The notes: generated by a model from the letters alone, not told the origin. A DNA stretch of 64,000 nt from JBEKIK01 sp050013075 (GCA_050013075.1 JBEKFZ010000011.1:1-64000), one strand, 5' to 3'; positions 55,408 to 64,000 are shown, counted from the first letter of the stretch. Made by a program: numbers and translations.

Positions 55408-56499
55408 TCATTCTTTTTTCTTCGATTTATCTTTTATTTCGGGCAGTTTTAAGATCGGTTGCCCCTCTAATTTCATGAACTGCATATTTGTTGTCGCGCC
55501 TTGAATTGCTTCTATTGCACTCTCAAGATCCTTATCTTCTTTTTCATCTTTATTTTTCGTAACAGGCTCGACGCGGACTTCTATATTAAAGCCATGGTCA
55601 ATTCTGTTTGCTATCTTATTGAGGGAGAATCGCACTGCGGTAGTTAGTTCATGCTTCCGACCTTTGTCCTCTTTCTTGTGATACGTATTGACAATATCAA
55701 CTGCAATCTTCTCAATTCCATTCTCCATCAATTGATTTGCGTGCTTTTCTATTCCAGTCATTTCCTCATCAGGGACGCCTTGTTTCCGGATTTCCCCAGA
55801 GAGTTTGCGAATTTCTAAAAGTTGCTTGTATAAAGATACAACTCGCTCAATCGCAACCGCAATACAAGCTGCATAAGGAGCGGCAGCCTGAAGATAAACA
55901 ACTAAATCACTGGAAGAGATCGTTCTAATTGACAATTCATCATTTTTCCCTGTAACCACTTCTGAAAATGTATTCAATATGAACCCCAATTCCTTTAGCT
56001 CATCGGCAAAATCGAGAAGTTGATTATTAACGGCATCACGTGGAATTAGAATACCTATCTCACATTCCCCAGGTGCCAGTTTTTCATCACCAATGTTGAA
56101 ATGAAGAAGTGCGGATGAACTCTGAGATAGAGCATTATTGAATGCTTGCAAATTCTTTTGTAACTGTTGTAGCTCATCTAGGGCAACAGCTAGAGTGATT
56201 TGATTTCTAGCAAATATATTCTCGATATTTGCCTTTAAATTTTTGCCAAATAGATTCTCTCCACCAATTTCACATAATATTTGCCGCCATGCTGGGCTGA
56301 AATTATCACTTGGTGTGTCACTAATACATGCATACATAGCCTTGAGATTCAGGGATAAGGCTTGTTGGTGGGGTGAGATTGGTTGGTTAATGACATTTTG
56401 CAGAGCATTGAGCAGCTCCTGCATCTTGTTTATGATATTTCTGTTTTTCATCTCATGATTAAGGGCGATTACTATCGCGTGCAAACGCTCTGCATTCAT
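55408..56499 (-). CDS. Unrecognised coiled-coil protein
   Basis: 363 residues with no family I can name. The N-terminal 130 residues are helical (KMQELLNALQNVI, ALDELQQLQKNLQAF). Residues 200-225 hold a mildly hydrophobic stretch, LVVYLQAAAPYAACIAVAIE, then a long charged helix (VVSLYKQLLEIRKLSGEIRK), and the tail is Lys/Glu-rich. Codon use and A/T content differ from the neighbours, so it is probably acquired. It sits next to a toxin-antitoxin pair and a large GTPase gene on the same strand, a setting where accessory or defence genes occur. Confidence 0.75.
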   Translation of the reverse strand: MNAERLHAIVIALNHEMKNRNIINKMQELLNALQNVINQPISPHQQALSLNLKAMYACISDTPSDNFSPAWRQILCEIGGENLFGKNLKANIENIFARNQITLAVALDELQQLQKNLQAFNNALSQSSSALLHFNIGDEKLAPGECEIGILIPRDAVNNQLLDFADELKELGFILNTFSEVVTGKNDELSIRTISSSDLVVYLQAAAPYAACIAVAIERVVSLYKQLLEIRKLSGEIRKQGVPDEEMTGIEKHANQLMENGIEKIAVDIVNTYHKKEDKGRKHELTTAVRFSLNKIANRIDHGFNIEVRVEPVTKNKDEKEDKDLESAIEAIQGATTNMQFMKLEGQPILKLPEIKDKSKKKE

Positions 56500-56803
56500 T
56501 AAATTATCCTTTCAATCAAACTATTGCTAATCAGACTAATTGAATTCTGGGCATTCCATAAACGCCATATTTAATTTCTATATTGTTTACTATAGGTGCC
56601 ACCATCTGCTTGTTGTTTGTGGCACCTGCAGTCTTTTGGGCCGGCGAGTCGGAGATGTGTTGACTTTTGAAGTGTTTGAGCAGGCCCGCGAGAGGAGCGG
56701 GGTTGATTTGCCCGCCCCATTCTGTCCATAATCTTAACAGGCGTATGGATAGATGTCAATCGGCCAGGGGCCAGGGGTCAGGGAATAGTAGTTAGTGGAG
56801 AAT

Positions 56804-56854
56804 GTAGTCCGCACACTCCGTGTGCGGGGATGGCACACGGAGTGTGCCTACTAC
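56804..56854. repeat. Hairpin repeat (GTAGTCCGCACACTCC)
   Basis: GTAG-CCGCACACTCCGTGTGCG and GGCACACGGAGTGTGCC, ending CTAC, form a double stem just beyond the GTPase stop. The rest of 56500-56860 holds no gene. Confidence 0.7.
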
Positions 56855-56860
56855 AAATCT

Positions 56861-58936
56861 CTAATCTCTAATCCCCAATCCCTCCAGAACTGTTTTCATT
56901 TCCCTGAACGCGGCCGATTGTGGCACTTCAGCCCCTTGGCGCAACTCAACTAGGAGGCCGCCGAGGAGTTCGGATTCCAGCCAGGCGGCTAGCCAGTGGG
57001 CGCGTTGTTGGGCGTAGCGGGATTGGAGGCGGAGGAACAATCGGGCGGCGGCCTGGCTTACGCCTTCGCTGGTGGTGGAGACCAGGGCCTCGCCTCCGCC
57101 GGTGATGCCGCCGGTGATGGCGGCCTCGGTGGCTATTTGGCTGGCGGTGTGGCCGGCGGCGTGGACTGCCGCCTGACCGGCCAGGTCGCCGGCAAAGTGC
57201 AGGCCGGTAAAGAACAGGCCGATGGTAATGGCCGGCCGGGCCAGGGCGGCAAGGTGGTCGAAAGATTGCAAAAAGCGCACTACCCGGGGATTTTCCTGCT
57301 TCCACTTGTCGAGTTCGCCGCAAAGGAATTCGCGATAGTGCTGGTCCACTGCGGGCAGTTGCTGGTGGGCCGATTGGACCCTGTCGAGTAGTTCGGCCCG
57401 GGCGTGTCCGCCCAGGAGTTTTAACAAGCGCGGGCGCAGGGTGTCGTTGCCGATTTGGGAGAGCCGATCTAGTTCGTCGAGCAGTTTTCCCACTGCCGCG
57501 ACGATTGCCGCGCGTTCCTGTTGCTGGAAGGCGACGAGGGGATCGACGTTCGGGCCGGACATCGTGGACCAGGCCGTGCGGATGGGCCAGGTAACGCCTC
57601 GGCCCAGCACGCGGTAAAAGCCGTGGATGCGCCGAGACCAGGCCTCGCGGTTGGCATCCCACCAGTTGCGAATTTCCTCGACCAGCACGCCGGAGGGAAG
57701 CATGGGCCAATCGACCCGGGCCATTTCCTGGGCGGAAAGGATTTTTGCCGCCGAGGCGAAGTCGCCGGCCGCGATGCGGATGCGGTCCAAATATGCCGGC
57801 GCGCCCGAACTGGGATCGAGCACTCGGCGCATGGCCCCGCGAAAGGTGCGGATCTTGATGGCATCGAAGCGCAGGGCCGCCAGTTCGTCGCGGAGATCGA
57901 CCGGCCGGGCGATCGGGTCCGTGCCGTCCTTGCCCACGCAATAAAAGGGAAGTTGTAACTGTTCGGCCGCTTGGCGATCGTAGGGGACGATGTAAACCAA
58001 CTCGGGGGAAAAGTAGGGTTCAGGGTTCAGGGTTCGGGGTTCAGCACTTTGGAGAGGTTCAGGAAAGGGGACAGGCACCGAACTGCGTTCGGAGCCAGTC
58101 CCCAAGTCGGAGCGGGTGTCCAAGGATAAATTTTGTGTTTTTCCAATGCCGGCCCTCACCCCCGGCCCCTCTCCCGAAAAGGGAGAGGGGAGTGTGGCTG
58201 CTTGCCGTTCTGCCGAAAAGGGAAAGGGGAGAACGCCCGCTGAGATCTGGTCGCGGAAGGTGGATAGCCACTGGGGCCAATAATCGGCGTCGGCCTTTAG
58301 ATCGCACTGGTTGAAGAGCACGAGGATGGGTTTGTCGGCCTGGGCGGCTGCGCGGAAGAACTGTTTTACGGCGGCATCGTTGTATTTTTGTTGTGTGAGG
58401 ACCGCCACCAGGACGTCGGCTGCCTGGCGAATGGCCTTTGCACGGGACCAATTCACCGGCACGTCGGAATCGATGTCCGGGGTGTCGATAAGCAGCAGCC
58501 GCGGCGGCATGCGCGGGCCTGGACGCCAATACAGCCGATTTTCCTCCTCGACGTTCAGCGGATCGTCGGGCGATTGCCAGGGATGCAACTGAAAAGGCTG
58601 GAACAGGCGCTGCAATAAGGCTTGATCGCATAAATCGGGCGGGACCAGGCAGACCGGGTGCTTTGTGCCCGCGGCCAGGGGCGTGGCGGCCGAGGCGTTT
58701 TCGCCGGCCAAATGGTTGAAGATCACCGACTTGCCGATATTTGTGCCGCCGATAATGGCCACGACCAAAAGCGGCGGCAAATCGAGTTGGGCAAGAAGCT
58801 TGTTAGTCAACAGTTGGAACCATTCTTCCTGCAGTGGCGCTGACAGGCCAACCGACGCGGCGGCCGGCTCCAAAGCGGCCAGGGCGCTATGGAGCTGTTT
58901 TAAACGAGCGGCGAATGATGCGTAATCTGGTGACAT
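56861..58936 (-). CDS. Large P-loop GTPase (YfjP/dynamin-like) with a repeat-derived insertion
   Basis: 691 residues. G1 is GGTNIGKS (63-70), G3 DTPD (151-154) and G4 NQCD (209-212). A helical C-terminal half has ITIGLFFTGLHFAGDLAGQA (membrane-associated or amphipathic) and Ala/Gly-rich helices, like dynamin-related or YfjP-type GTPases. Residues about 238-309, encoded by 58010-58225, are translated intergenic repeats: LPSPFSGEGPGVRAG, SERSSVPVPFPEP and PRTLNPEPYFS. The frame is kept through them. The function is not known; this family includes proteins of cell-envelope remodelling. Confidence 0.85.
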   Translation of the reverse strand: MSPDYASFAARLKQLHSALAALEPAAASVGLSAPLQEEWFQLLTNKLLAQLDLPPLLVVAIIGGTNIGKSVIFNHLAGENASAATPLAAGTKHPVCLVPPDLCDQALLQRLFQPFQLHPWQSPDDPLNVEEENRLYWRPGPRMPPRLLLIDTPDIDSDVPVNWSRAKAIRQAADVLVAVLTQQKYNDAAVKQFFRAAAQADKPILVLFNQCDLKADADYWPQWLSTFRDQISAGVLPFPFSAERQAATLPSPFSGEGPGVRAGIGKTQNLSLDTRSDLGTGSERSSVPVPFPEPLQSAEPRTLNPEPYFSPELVYIVPYDRQAAEQLQLPFYCVGKDGTDPIARPVDLRDELAALRFDAIKIRTFRGAMRRVLDPSSGAPAYLDRIRIAAGDFASAAKILSAQEMARVDWPMLPSGVLVEEIRNWWDANREAWSRRIHGFYRVLGRGVTWPIRTAWSTMSGPNVDPLVAFQQQERAAIVAAVGKLLDELDRLSQIGNDTLRPRLLKLLGGHARAELLDRVQSAHQQLPAVDQHYREFLCGELDKWKQENPRVVRFLQSFDHLAALARPAITIGLFFTGLHFAGDLAGQAAVHAAGHTASQIATEAAITGGITGGGEALVSTTSEGVSQAAARLFLRLQSRYAQQRAHWLAAWLESELLGGLLVELRQGAEVPQSAAFREMKTVLEGLGIRD
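58010..58225. repeat. Three repeat types inserted in frame inside the GTPase gene
   Basis: Within 216 bp lie AGGGTTCAGGGTTCAGGGTT direct repeats (58018-58042), a GGGGACAGGCACCG hairpin with GGAGCCAGTCCCC (58076-58105) and CCCTCACCCCCGGCCCCTC with its AGGGAGAGGGG partner (58151-58192). All resemble repeats found elsewhere between genes in this window. Confidence 0.85.
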
Positions 58937-59030
58937 GGATGGGAATTATTACTTCAATTTACTTTGCGATGGCACGGTGATGTAATTTTTATTAATGAGT
59001 ATAAGAACACATCCGACTCATTTCAAATTA

Positions 59031-59117
59031 TTCGCGAAACCGCAAGCGGTTTTTCGGCTTATTCGCGAAACCGCAAGCGGTTTTATTCGGTTTGTTCGCG
59101 AAACCACAAGCGGTTTG
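59031..59117. repeat. Three tandem AAACCGCAAGCGGTTT palindromes
   Basis: Three units starting TTCGCGAAACC at 59031, 59062 and 59095, about 31-33 bp apart, with short A/T-rich spacers. They lie in the gap between the GTPase gene (start 58936) and the end of the ketosynthase-like gene. Confidence 0.85.
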
Positions 59118-59135
59118 TCAGGCAACCCGTCACGA

Positions 59136-60398
59136 TCAGGCCGGTCCCAGGGCTATCGCCATCGCCTGTCCTTGTTGGGTGTGACTTAGAACCATCACGC
59201 CGGGTCGTTCCAGTGTTTGCGGCCGGCCGTGAATCACGCGAACCGGACAATGCGGATCAGGCACGCGGTAATTCAACGTCGGCGGCACAAGGCGGTGTTT
59301 CAAGACCAGAACGCCGGCCACCAGATCCACTGCGCCGGAGCCTGCCCCCAAGTGGCCGAAACAGCTTTTTGGGACAGTCACGGCCACGTCGCCCAGCACT
59401 TCGCGAATTGCCGCGGCCTCGCGCTGGTCGTCGAGAATGGTGCTGACTCCATGGGCTACCACGCAACCGACGTCGGCCGGGCCGATGCCGGAATCGCGGA
59501 GCGTGCCCGAGATGGCCTGGCGGATGGCGGTGCCTTTTAAAACCCGTCCGTTGGCGGCCGGTTCGAATGCGGCACAGTAGCCGAGGACGCGGGCCAACGG
59601 GGCGGTGCCTCTGGCTCGGGCATGTTTGTCGGCCTCGAGCATCAAGGCACCGGCGCCTTCGCCTATGACCAGTCCGTCCCGAGTGGCGTCGAACGGCCTG
59701 GAAGCGCCCGGCGGATCATCGCTGCGGCGCGACAACTCGAACAGCCCGCATCGATACAACATCATGGGATGTATTCTTGATCCGGCGCCGCCCACGATCA
59801 TGGCGTCGGCTGCGCCGCGCTCGATGACCCTTACCGCTTCAGCAGCCGCCGACAGGCCGGAAACGTCGCCGAGGGTGAGCGTATTGTTCGGTCCGCGGGC
59901 GTCTTGGGCGATGCCGATGTGGCAGGCGGGCATGTTGGGCAGATACTTGAGCATCCAAAGCGGGAATATCTCGGTCATTGCCGCCTCGCCCCAACGTTTG
60001 AAATCGAATCGACCATCAGTTATGCAACAGCGATAAGCCGGCACCAGCTCTTCGAGATCGCAGGGGATCATGTCGTCGCCGAATACGATGCCCAGCCGTT
60101 CGGGATCGATGGGGCGCTCGTGATGCCGGGCTTCGCGGCAGGCGATGTCGGCCGCGGCAAAGCCAAACTGAATGTCGCGGCTCATCACCTTGAGGCTTTT
60201 TCGCTGGCGAACATAATCCCTGGCGTCAAAATCAGTTATTTCGCCGCCGAAGGGAATCAACTCGGGGTGGGCAATAACGCTTAATTTGCGAACGCCGCTG
60301 CGGCCCGCGCACAGCGAGGCCCAAAATGCCTCGTGGCCGATGCCGATGGGGCTTACCACGCCCGCGCCCGTAATTACAACTTCCTTCTTATGCGTCAT
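59136..60398 (-). CDS. Ketosynthase-like protein with Asp in place of the catalytic Cys
   Basis: 420 residues with the full thiolase/KAS II fold (VVITGAGVVSPIG at the start). At the active-site position the sequence is TLGDVSGLSA, putting Asp178 where FabF has Cys. The two histidines remain: His316 in VVAHGVST and His349 in SCFGHLGAGSG. A ketosynthase without Cys cannot condense acyl chains in the normal way; chain-length factors and malonyl-ACP decarboxylating KAS variants (usually with Gln) are the nearest known type. It follows rseP by 16 bp in an operon with dxr. Confidence 0.9.
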   Translation of the reverse strand: MTHKKEVVITGAGVVSPIGIGHEAFWASLCAGRSGVRKLSVIAHPELIPFGGEITDFDARDYVRQRKSLKVMSRDIQFGFAAADIACREARHHERPIDPERLGIVFGDDMIPCDLEELVPAYRCCITDGRFDFKRWGEAAMTEIFPLWMLKYLPNMPACHIGIAQDARGPNNTLTLGDVSGLSAAAEAVRVIERGAADAMIVGGAGSRIHPMMLYRCGLFELSRRSDDPPGASRPFDATRDGLVIGEGAGALMLEADKHARARGTAPLARVLGYCAAFEPAANGRVLKGTAIRQAISGTLRDSGIGPADVGCVVAHGVSTILDDQREAAAIREVLGDVAVTVPKSCFGHLGAGSGAVDLVAGVLVLKHRLVPPTLNYRVPDPHCPVRVIHGRPQTLERPGVMVLSHTQQGQAMAIALGPA

Positions 60399-60414
60399 AC
60401 TCTTGAGAATTAAA

Positions 60415-62484
60415 TTAAAACAAAAATCGAAGAAAGTCCAATCCGATCACGTACAGCATCAAACCGATGAGGAATACCAACCCAATTAGGGAAAGCCCGA
60501 TTTGCACTCTTTCGTCGGCCGGTTTACCGCGTATTCCTTCGTAAGCCAGGAATATCAAATGACCGCCATCCAGTAGCGGAATGGGCAAGAGATTCAACAC
60601 GGCCAGGTTCGCACTCAGAAAGGTTAAAAACAGCAGCAATTTGGCCGGGCCTTGCTGAGCCGCTTGACCGGCCATCATGGCTATCGATCCCGGTCCGGCT
60701 AATTCCGTAAATGATATTTGCGTGCCTAGTTTGCGTACAATCTGGATGACCAGCGTCAAGTAGTACCAAGTTTCCTCGGCGCCCAAATTTGCCGCCTGGG
60801 CAAAGGACTGCGCCTTTACCATCGATGCCTGCGGCTCGAAGATGAAACCCCGATCGGGATTGAACCAGTCGGCGGCGTCTTCAGTCTTGAGTTTTACCTT
60901 CCGGTTGTTATTAAGCGTCAATTCCACTTGACTGTCCGGCAGAACCATTTGTATCACATAAAAAAATAAGGGCCAGTTGGGATTCTTTTCGTCGAAGGGA
61001 ATCGGTTTTTTTAATTGTGCGAGTTTTTTCCCATCCCGGCCGGTATCCGGGGAAATGATAATCGCTTTTCGGATTATCTCGTCGGGTTTGATTCCCGCCT
61101 TTTCGGCCGGGCTGCCGGAAATCACCCGATCCACCTTGTTGAGCACCCGATAGGCAACGCCCAACTCCGGGATGGAAAGCGGATTGTTTTCCCTTATGGG
61201 CTGCTCGTACCAATCCGCGCGGCGGAGCGCGACCGGTATGTCGAGCGGCGAGCCGTCGCGCTGGACGGTCAAGGTAATCGTTTCGCCGGCGCGGCGGCGC
61301 AACTGATCCGGCAACAACATGGGATCATCCACTGGCTTACCGTCTATCTTCAGTATGCGGTCATGGGCCTTTATTCCCGCCAGCGCCGCCGGCGAACCGT
61401 CCTGGACCGCCGCGATCTCGCCCATTGTCATCACTAATCCCAGGGTGTGCATGGGTTGGGGCGGCACCGTAACATCGACCAGCTTGGATGTTTCCAGTAC
61501 ATCTTGTTTTTTATCGTCAACCGGCACGGTACATTCGACCGTCAATTGCAGAAGTTTATCCCGATGTTCGGCCAGGTAGGCGTTCAACTCCGGAAAATTC
61601 TCCACCTTAACGCCGTCGATCATCACGATCCTGTCGCCGTTTTGCAGAGCCGGTTTTGCCTGGGCGGCCGCCGAGCCGGGAATAGCAAATAAACCTTCTT
61701 TCCTCAAAACGGCAATACATGGATTGCTGATTCCTATTGATGGATACCCGAGGATTCGATCGGGATGGACGATGAAATTAAGCAGTTCTTTTACTCCCGG
61801 CCGTTTAATCGCCATTGTCACGCCGTTGTCGATATCACCCACCGTGACATTCTTTTGCAGGTCTTGAAATCTTGCCACTTTTTTGCCGGCGATTTCGACG
61901 ATTTTGTCGCCGGGCCGGAGTCCCGCCCGCCAGGCGGCTTCGCCGGGAAACATGAGGCCCACTCCGCACAGGATTTGCTCCACGCCGATGTAATACGCCG
62001 CCATGGACATAATGAAGGCGAAGATCACGTTCATAATCACGCCCGCCGAAATGATCGCCATCCGCTTGGGCACGCTTTTGGCAAGATAACTGCGGGGATC
62101 GTAAAGGGCCTGCTCCGCGGCAGCCAAATCCAGGCCTTCGCCCAATTGCTTATCGCCGGATTCCTTGGACGAAGAATCGGCCGATACATTTTCTCCGGGC
62201 TGTTGCAGTTTGGCACGCTCGATCTCGGCCCGCAACCGGCTGGGATTGTCTTCCTGGCCGAGCATCTTCACATATCCGCCCAGGGGCAAAACGCCGATGC
62301 CGTACTCGGTTTCGCCGCGGCGGAACTTGCACAGTTTCCACCCGCCGATATCGAAACCGAGGTAGAATTTCTCGCACTTCACGCCGCACAGCTTGGCTAC
62401 GATAAAATGCCCCAACTCGTGGACAAAAATCACGAAACCCAAGGCCACGGCGACAATCACGCCCAATCCTATGTAATACAACAA
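60415..62484 (-). CDS. rseP: RseP-like site-2 protease with several PDZ domains
   Basis: About 689 residues, integral membrane metalloprotease that cuts substrates within the membrane after a first cleavage. HELGH near the N-terminus is the zinc site and NLLPIPLLDGGH near the C-terminus supplies the third ligand. It is longer than the roughly 450 residues of E. coli RseP: four PDZ-like units are visible (LRPGDKIVEIAGKKV, LQNGDRIVMIDGVKV, IKAHDRILKIDGKPV, IKPDEIIRKAIII). The start is a TTG at 62484 seven bases after AGGAGG, overlapping dxr by 16 bp; the frame extends a few codons further. Confidence 0.92.
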   Translation of the reverse strand: MLYYIGLGVIVAVALGFVIFVHELGHFIVAKLCGVKCEKFYLGFDIGGWKLCKFRRGETEYGIGVLPLGGYVKMLGQEDNPSRLRAEIERAKLQQPGENVSADSSSKESGDKQLGEGLDLAAAEQALYDPRSYLAKSVPKRMAIISAGVIMNVIFAFIMSMAAYYIGVEQILCGVGLMFPGEAAWRAGLRPGDKIVEIAGKKVARFQDLQKNVTVGDIDNGVTMAIKRPGVKELLNFIVHPDRILGYPSIGISNPCIAVLRKEGLFAIPGSAAAQAKPALQNGDRIVMIDGVKVENFPELNAYLAEHRDKLLQLTVECTVPVDDKKQDVLETSKLVDVTVPPQPMHTLGLVMTMGEIAAVQDGSPAALAGIKAHDRILKIDGKPVDDPMLLPDQLRRRAGETITLTVQRDGSPLDIPVALRRADWYEQPIRENNPLSIPELGVAYRVLNKVDRVISGSPAEKAGIKPDEIIRKAIIISPDTGRDGKKLAQLKKPIPFDEKNPNWPLFFYVIQMVLPDSQVELTLNNNRKVKLKTEDAADWFNPDRGFIFEPQASMVKAQSFAQAANLGAEETWYYLTLVIQIVRKLGTQISFTELAGPGSIAMMAGQAAQQGPAKLLLFLTFLSANLAVLNLLPIPLLDGGHLIFLAYEGIRGKPADERVQIGLSLIGLVFLIGLMLYVIGLDFLRFLF

Positions 62485-63632
62485 TGCAATACCTCCTGCC
62501 GAGCCCAATGGTCCATGCGGATGACTTGGTCCAAGTCGGGCCGGGGATCGAAATTATGGTTTTCTAAAATTTTTTTACAGGTGGGAACAATTTCGTTAAA
62601 GCCCAAACGTCCTTCCAGGAAAGCGGCCACGGCGGCCTCGTTTGCCCCGTTCAGGACCGCCCCGGCCGTGCCCCCGGCCTTGGCCACCTCCAAACCAAGG
62701 CGCAATGCCTCGAAGCGCTCGAAATCGGGCGGTTCGAAACGCAAGTCCATGTTTCGCTTCCAATCCATTTTTGCGGCCACCCCTTCGCGGCGATGGGGCC
62801 AGGTCAGGGCATACTGGATGGGCAGTTTCATGTCGGGCACGCTCATCTGGGCGATTACCGACCCATCATTGTATTCTACCATCGAATGTACGATCGACTG
62901 GGGATGAATAATTACGCCGATCTGTTCGGGCGCTAGATCGAACAACCACCGGGCTTCGATAATTTCCAGGGCTTTGTTCATCAAGGTGGCCGAATCAATG
63001 GTTACTTTCGGTCCCATCGCCCAGGTGGGATGATCCAGGGCGTCGGCCACCGAAACCCGGGCCAGTTGCTGCCGGCTATAATTTCGGAACGGCCCTCCGC
63101 TGGCGGTAAGAATTATCCGGCGAACTTCATCGCGCCGTCCGGCCTGGAGGGCCTGGAAAACCGCGCTGTGTTCGCTGTCGACGGGCAAGAGCCGGGCGTT
63201 TTTTTGCCTGGCAAGTTCAGTTACCAGCGGTCCGCCTACCACAAGGCTTTCCTTATTTGCCAAAGCAACGGTTTTGCCCGCCTCCAACGCCGCCCAAGTG
63301 CCGCGCAATCCGGCGCTGCCCACAATCGCCGATACTACAATATTGATCTCGTCGTAGGCAACTACCCGGGCAACGGCTTCAGGGCCGATCAATAACTCCA
63401 CATCCGATGGCAACCCCGACCAATCTTGCCGTTGTGCAGCCTGGGGATCGGTTACCACGATCCAACGTGGATGGAGCATTTTTGCCTGCTGCAACAATAA
63501 GGCCGTATTCCCGTGCGCGGTCAAGGCCGCTACCTGAAGCATACCCGCCGAGCCTGCAACCACCTCCAATGCGCTGCGGCCTATACTTCCTGTTGCGCCT
63601 AGCACGGCAATGCGGGTCGGGGAGTGGAGCAT
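62469..63632 (-). CDS. dxr: 1-deoxy-D-xylulose 5-phosphate reductoisomerase
   Basis: 387 residues, second step of the MEP isoprenoid pathway: converts DXP to MEP with NADPH. VLGATGSIGRSALEVV is the nucleotide motif, ALANKESLVVGGPL and PVDSEHSAVFQ hold the metal and substrate residues, and WAMGPKVTIDSATLMNKALE with EARWLF is the signature. It is first in the operon with rseP and the ketosynthase-like gene, as dxr and rseP are in many bacteria. Confidence 0.97.
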   Translation of the reverse strand: MLHSPTRIAVLGATGSIGRSALEVVAGSAGMLQVAALTAHGNTALLLQQAKMLHPRWIVVTDPQAAQRQDWSGLPSDVELLIGPEAVARVVAYDEINIVVSAIVGSAGLRGTWAALEAGKTVALANKESLVVGGPLVTELARQKNARLLPVDSEHSAVFQALQAGRRDEVRRIILTASGGPFRNYSRQQLARVSVADALDHPTWAMGPKVTIDSATLMNKALEIIEARWLFDLAPEQIGVIIHPQSIVHSMVEYNDGSVIAQMSVPDMKLPIQYALTWPHRREGVAAKMDWKRNMDLRFEPPDFERFEALRLGLEVAKAGGTAGAVLNGANEAAVAAFLEGRLGFNEIVPTCKKILENHNFDPRPDLDQVIRMDHWARQEVLHCCIT

Positions 63633-63972
63633 GTTACAGTAGAAATTGTTGGGGGTGACAATCTAACTGCCACCCCAATGTATTGTCGATAAAGGTAAGC
63701 GATCAATTGTAAAACCAACCGCTTTTATCGGCAACCGCGATACCAACCATTTTGATCGCTACCTAACTCATAGTTTGGGTGGCAGAATCTTGTCGTTTGG
63801 GTGGTAGTTCAACTGCCACTCCGACATATTACCATTACCCCGACATAATGCCGTCAGCCCAACTTATTACTGCCATATTAACTTGTTACGGCACTATTTT
63901 CACATACAGATCAGGATTTTGGGTATAATTGAATATGTACTTAAATTACATGCTTACATAAATAAACACATC
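63633..63972. other. Intergenic region with inverted repeats
   Basis: Short related sequences GGGGTGACAATCTAACTGCC (63651) and TTGGGTGGCAG/AACTGCCACTCC (63776-63822) recur in both orientations. The promoter of the dxr operon should lie here. No gene is supported. Confidence 0.5.
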
Positions 63973-64000
63973 ATGGAAAATCAAACGCCGGAATCAAAAC
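63973..64000 (+). CDS. Possible start of a gene cut by the right edge
   Basis: An ATG at 63973 opens MENQTPESK up to the window end. No clear ribosome site precedes it. Nine codons are too few to judge. Confidence 0.25.

Noticed and set aside
59031..59117. Regularly spaced repeats as a CRISPR array
   Set aside because: Only three short palindromic units with spacers of about 15 bp, the same palindrome is dispersed singly elsewhere, and no cas genes are present.

Overview
The window is a chromosomal stretch of a planctomycete, most likely of the Pirellulales/Thermoguttaceae type. The signs are a DUF1559 prepilin-like protein, a DUF1080 sugar-hydrolase-like protein, a membrane-anchored Ser/Thr kinase, PEP-CTERM proteins, a 130-residue acyl carrier protein inside a FabZ/FabG/ACP/FabZ/FabF cluster, and many palindromic intergenic repeats. 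No rRNA, tRNA, CRISPR array or complete transposase gene was found.

Layout. 1-8.7 kb: start of a division cluster on the minus strand (a membrane protein at the left edge and rsmH), divergent queA, a NUDIX-like protein, an IscA-type protein, a corrinoid-activator-like ATPase with a LysR regulator, a ribosome hibernation factor and a DUF4258/DUF2283-type pair. 8.8-13.1 kb: an NtrB/NtrC-like two-component pair and rluD. 13.1-16.7 kb: four genes (GH43-like, methyltransferase, GNAT, PhzF) lying between two copies of the first 158 bp of rluD, which looks like an inserted island. 17-27 kb: M42 peptidase, kinase, DUF1080 protein, parvulin, a PAS histidine kinase with an Rcp1-like receiver and an RsbU-type phosphatase, a chagasin-like inhibitor, mutM and a PIN-toxin remnant. 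27.6-36 kb: TPR protein, aldose epimerase, PEP-CTERM protein, HEAT protein plus PfkB kinase, and the threonine-to-glycine pair tdh-kbl. 36-45 kb, mostly minus strand: hemA with a CcsA/HemX-like protein and a sigma-54 activator, an exported HEAT protein with a receiver-like segment, argH, aroH and hsp20. 45.8-50 kb: a compact type II fatty-acid-like cluster. 50-56.5 kb: DUF1559 protein, a long NHL/PEP-CTERM surface protein, a RHH/RelE toxin-antitoxin pair and an unrecognised low-GC gene. 56.8-63.6 kb: a large GTPase carrying translated intergenic repeats, then a dxr-rseP-ketosynthase-like operon.

The clearest unusual features are structural. A MITE at 6574-6668 is flanked by a 19-bp duplication that preserves the stop of the LysR gene and the ribosome site and start of the next gene. 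Two MITE copies of exactly 126 bp lie at 26233 and 33602. The island at rluD has a duplicated gene 5' end. The GTPase has about 70 residues of repeat-derived protein. One ketosynthase-like protein has Asp in place of the catalytic Cys. Functional calls come from motifs read by eye; none was confirmed by a database search.
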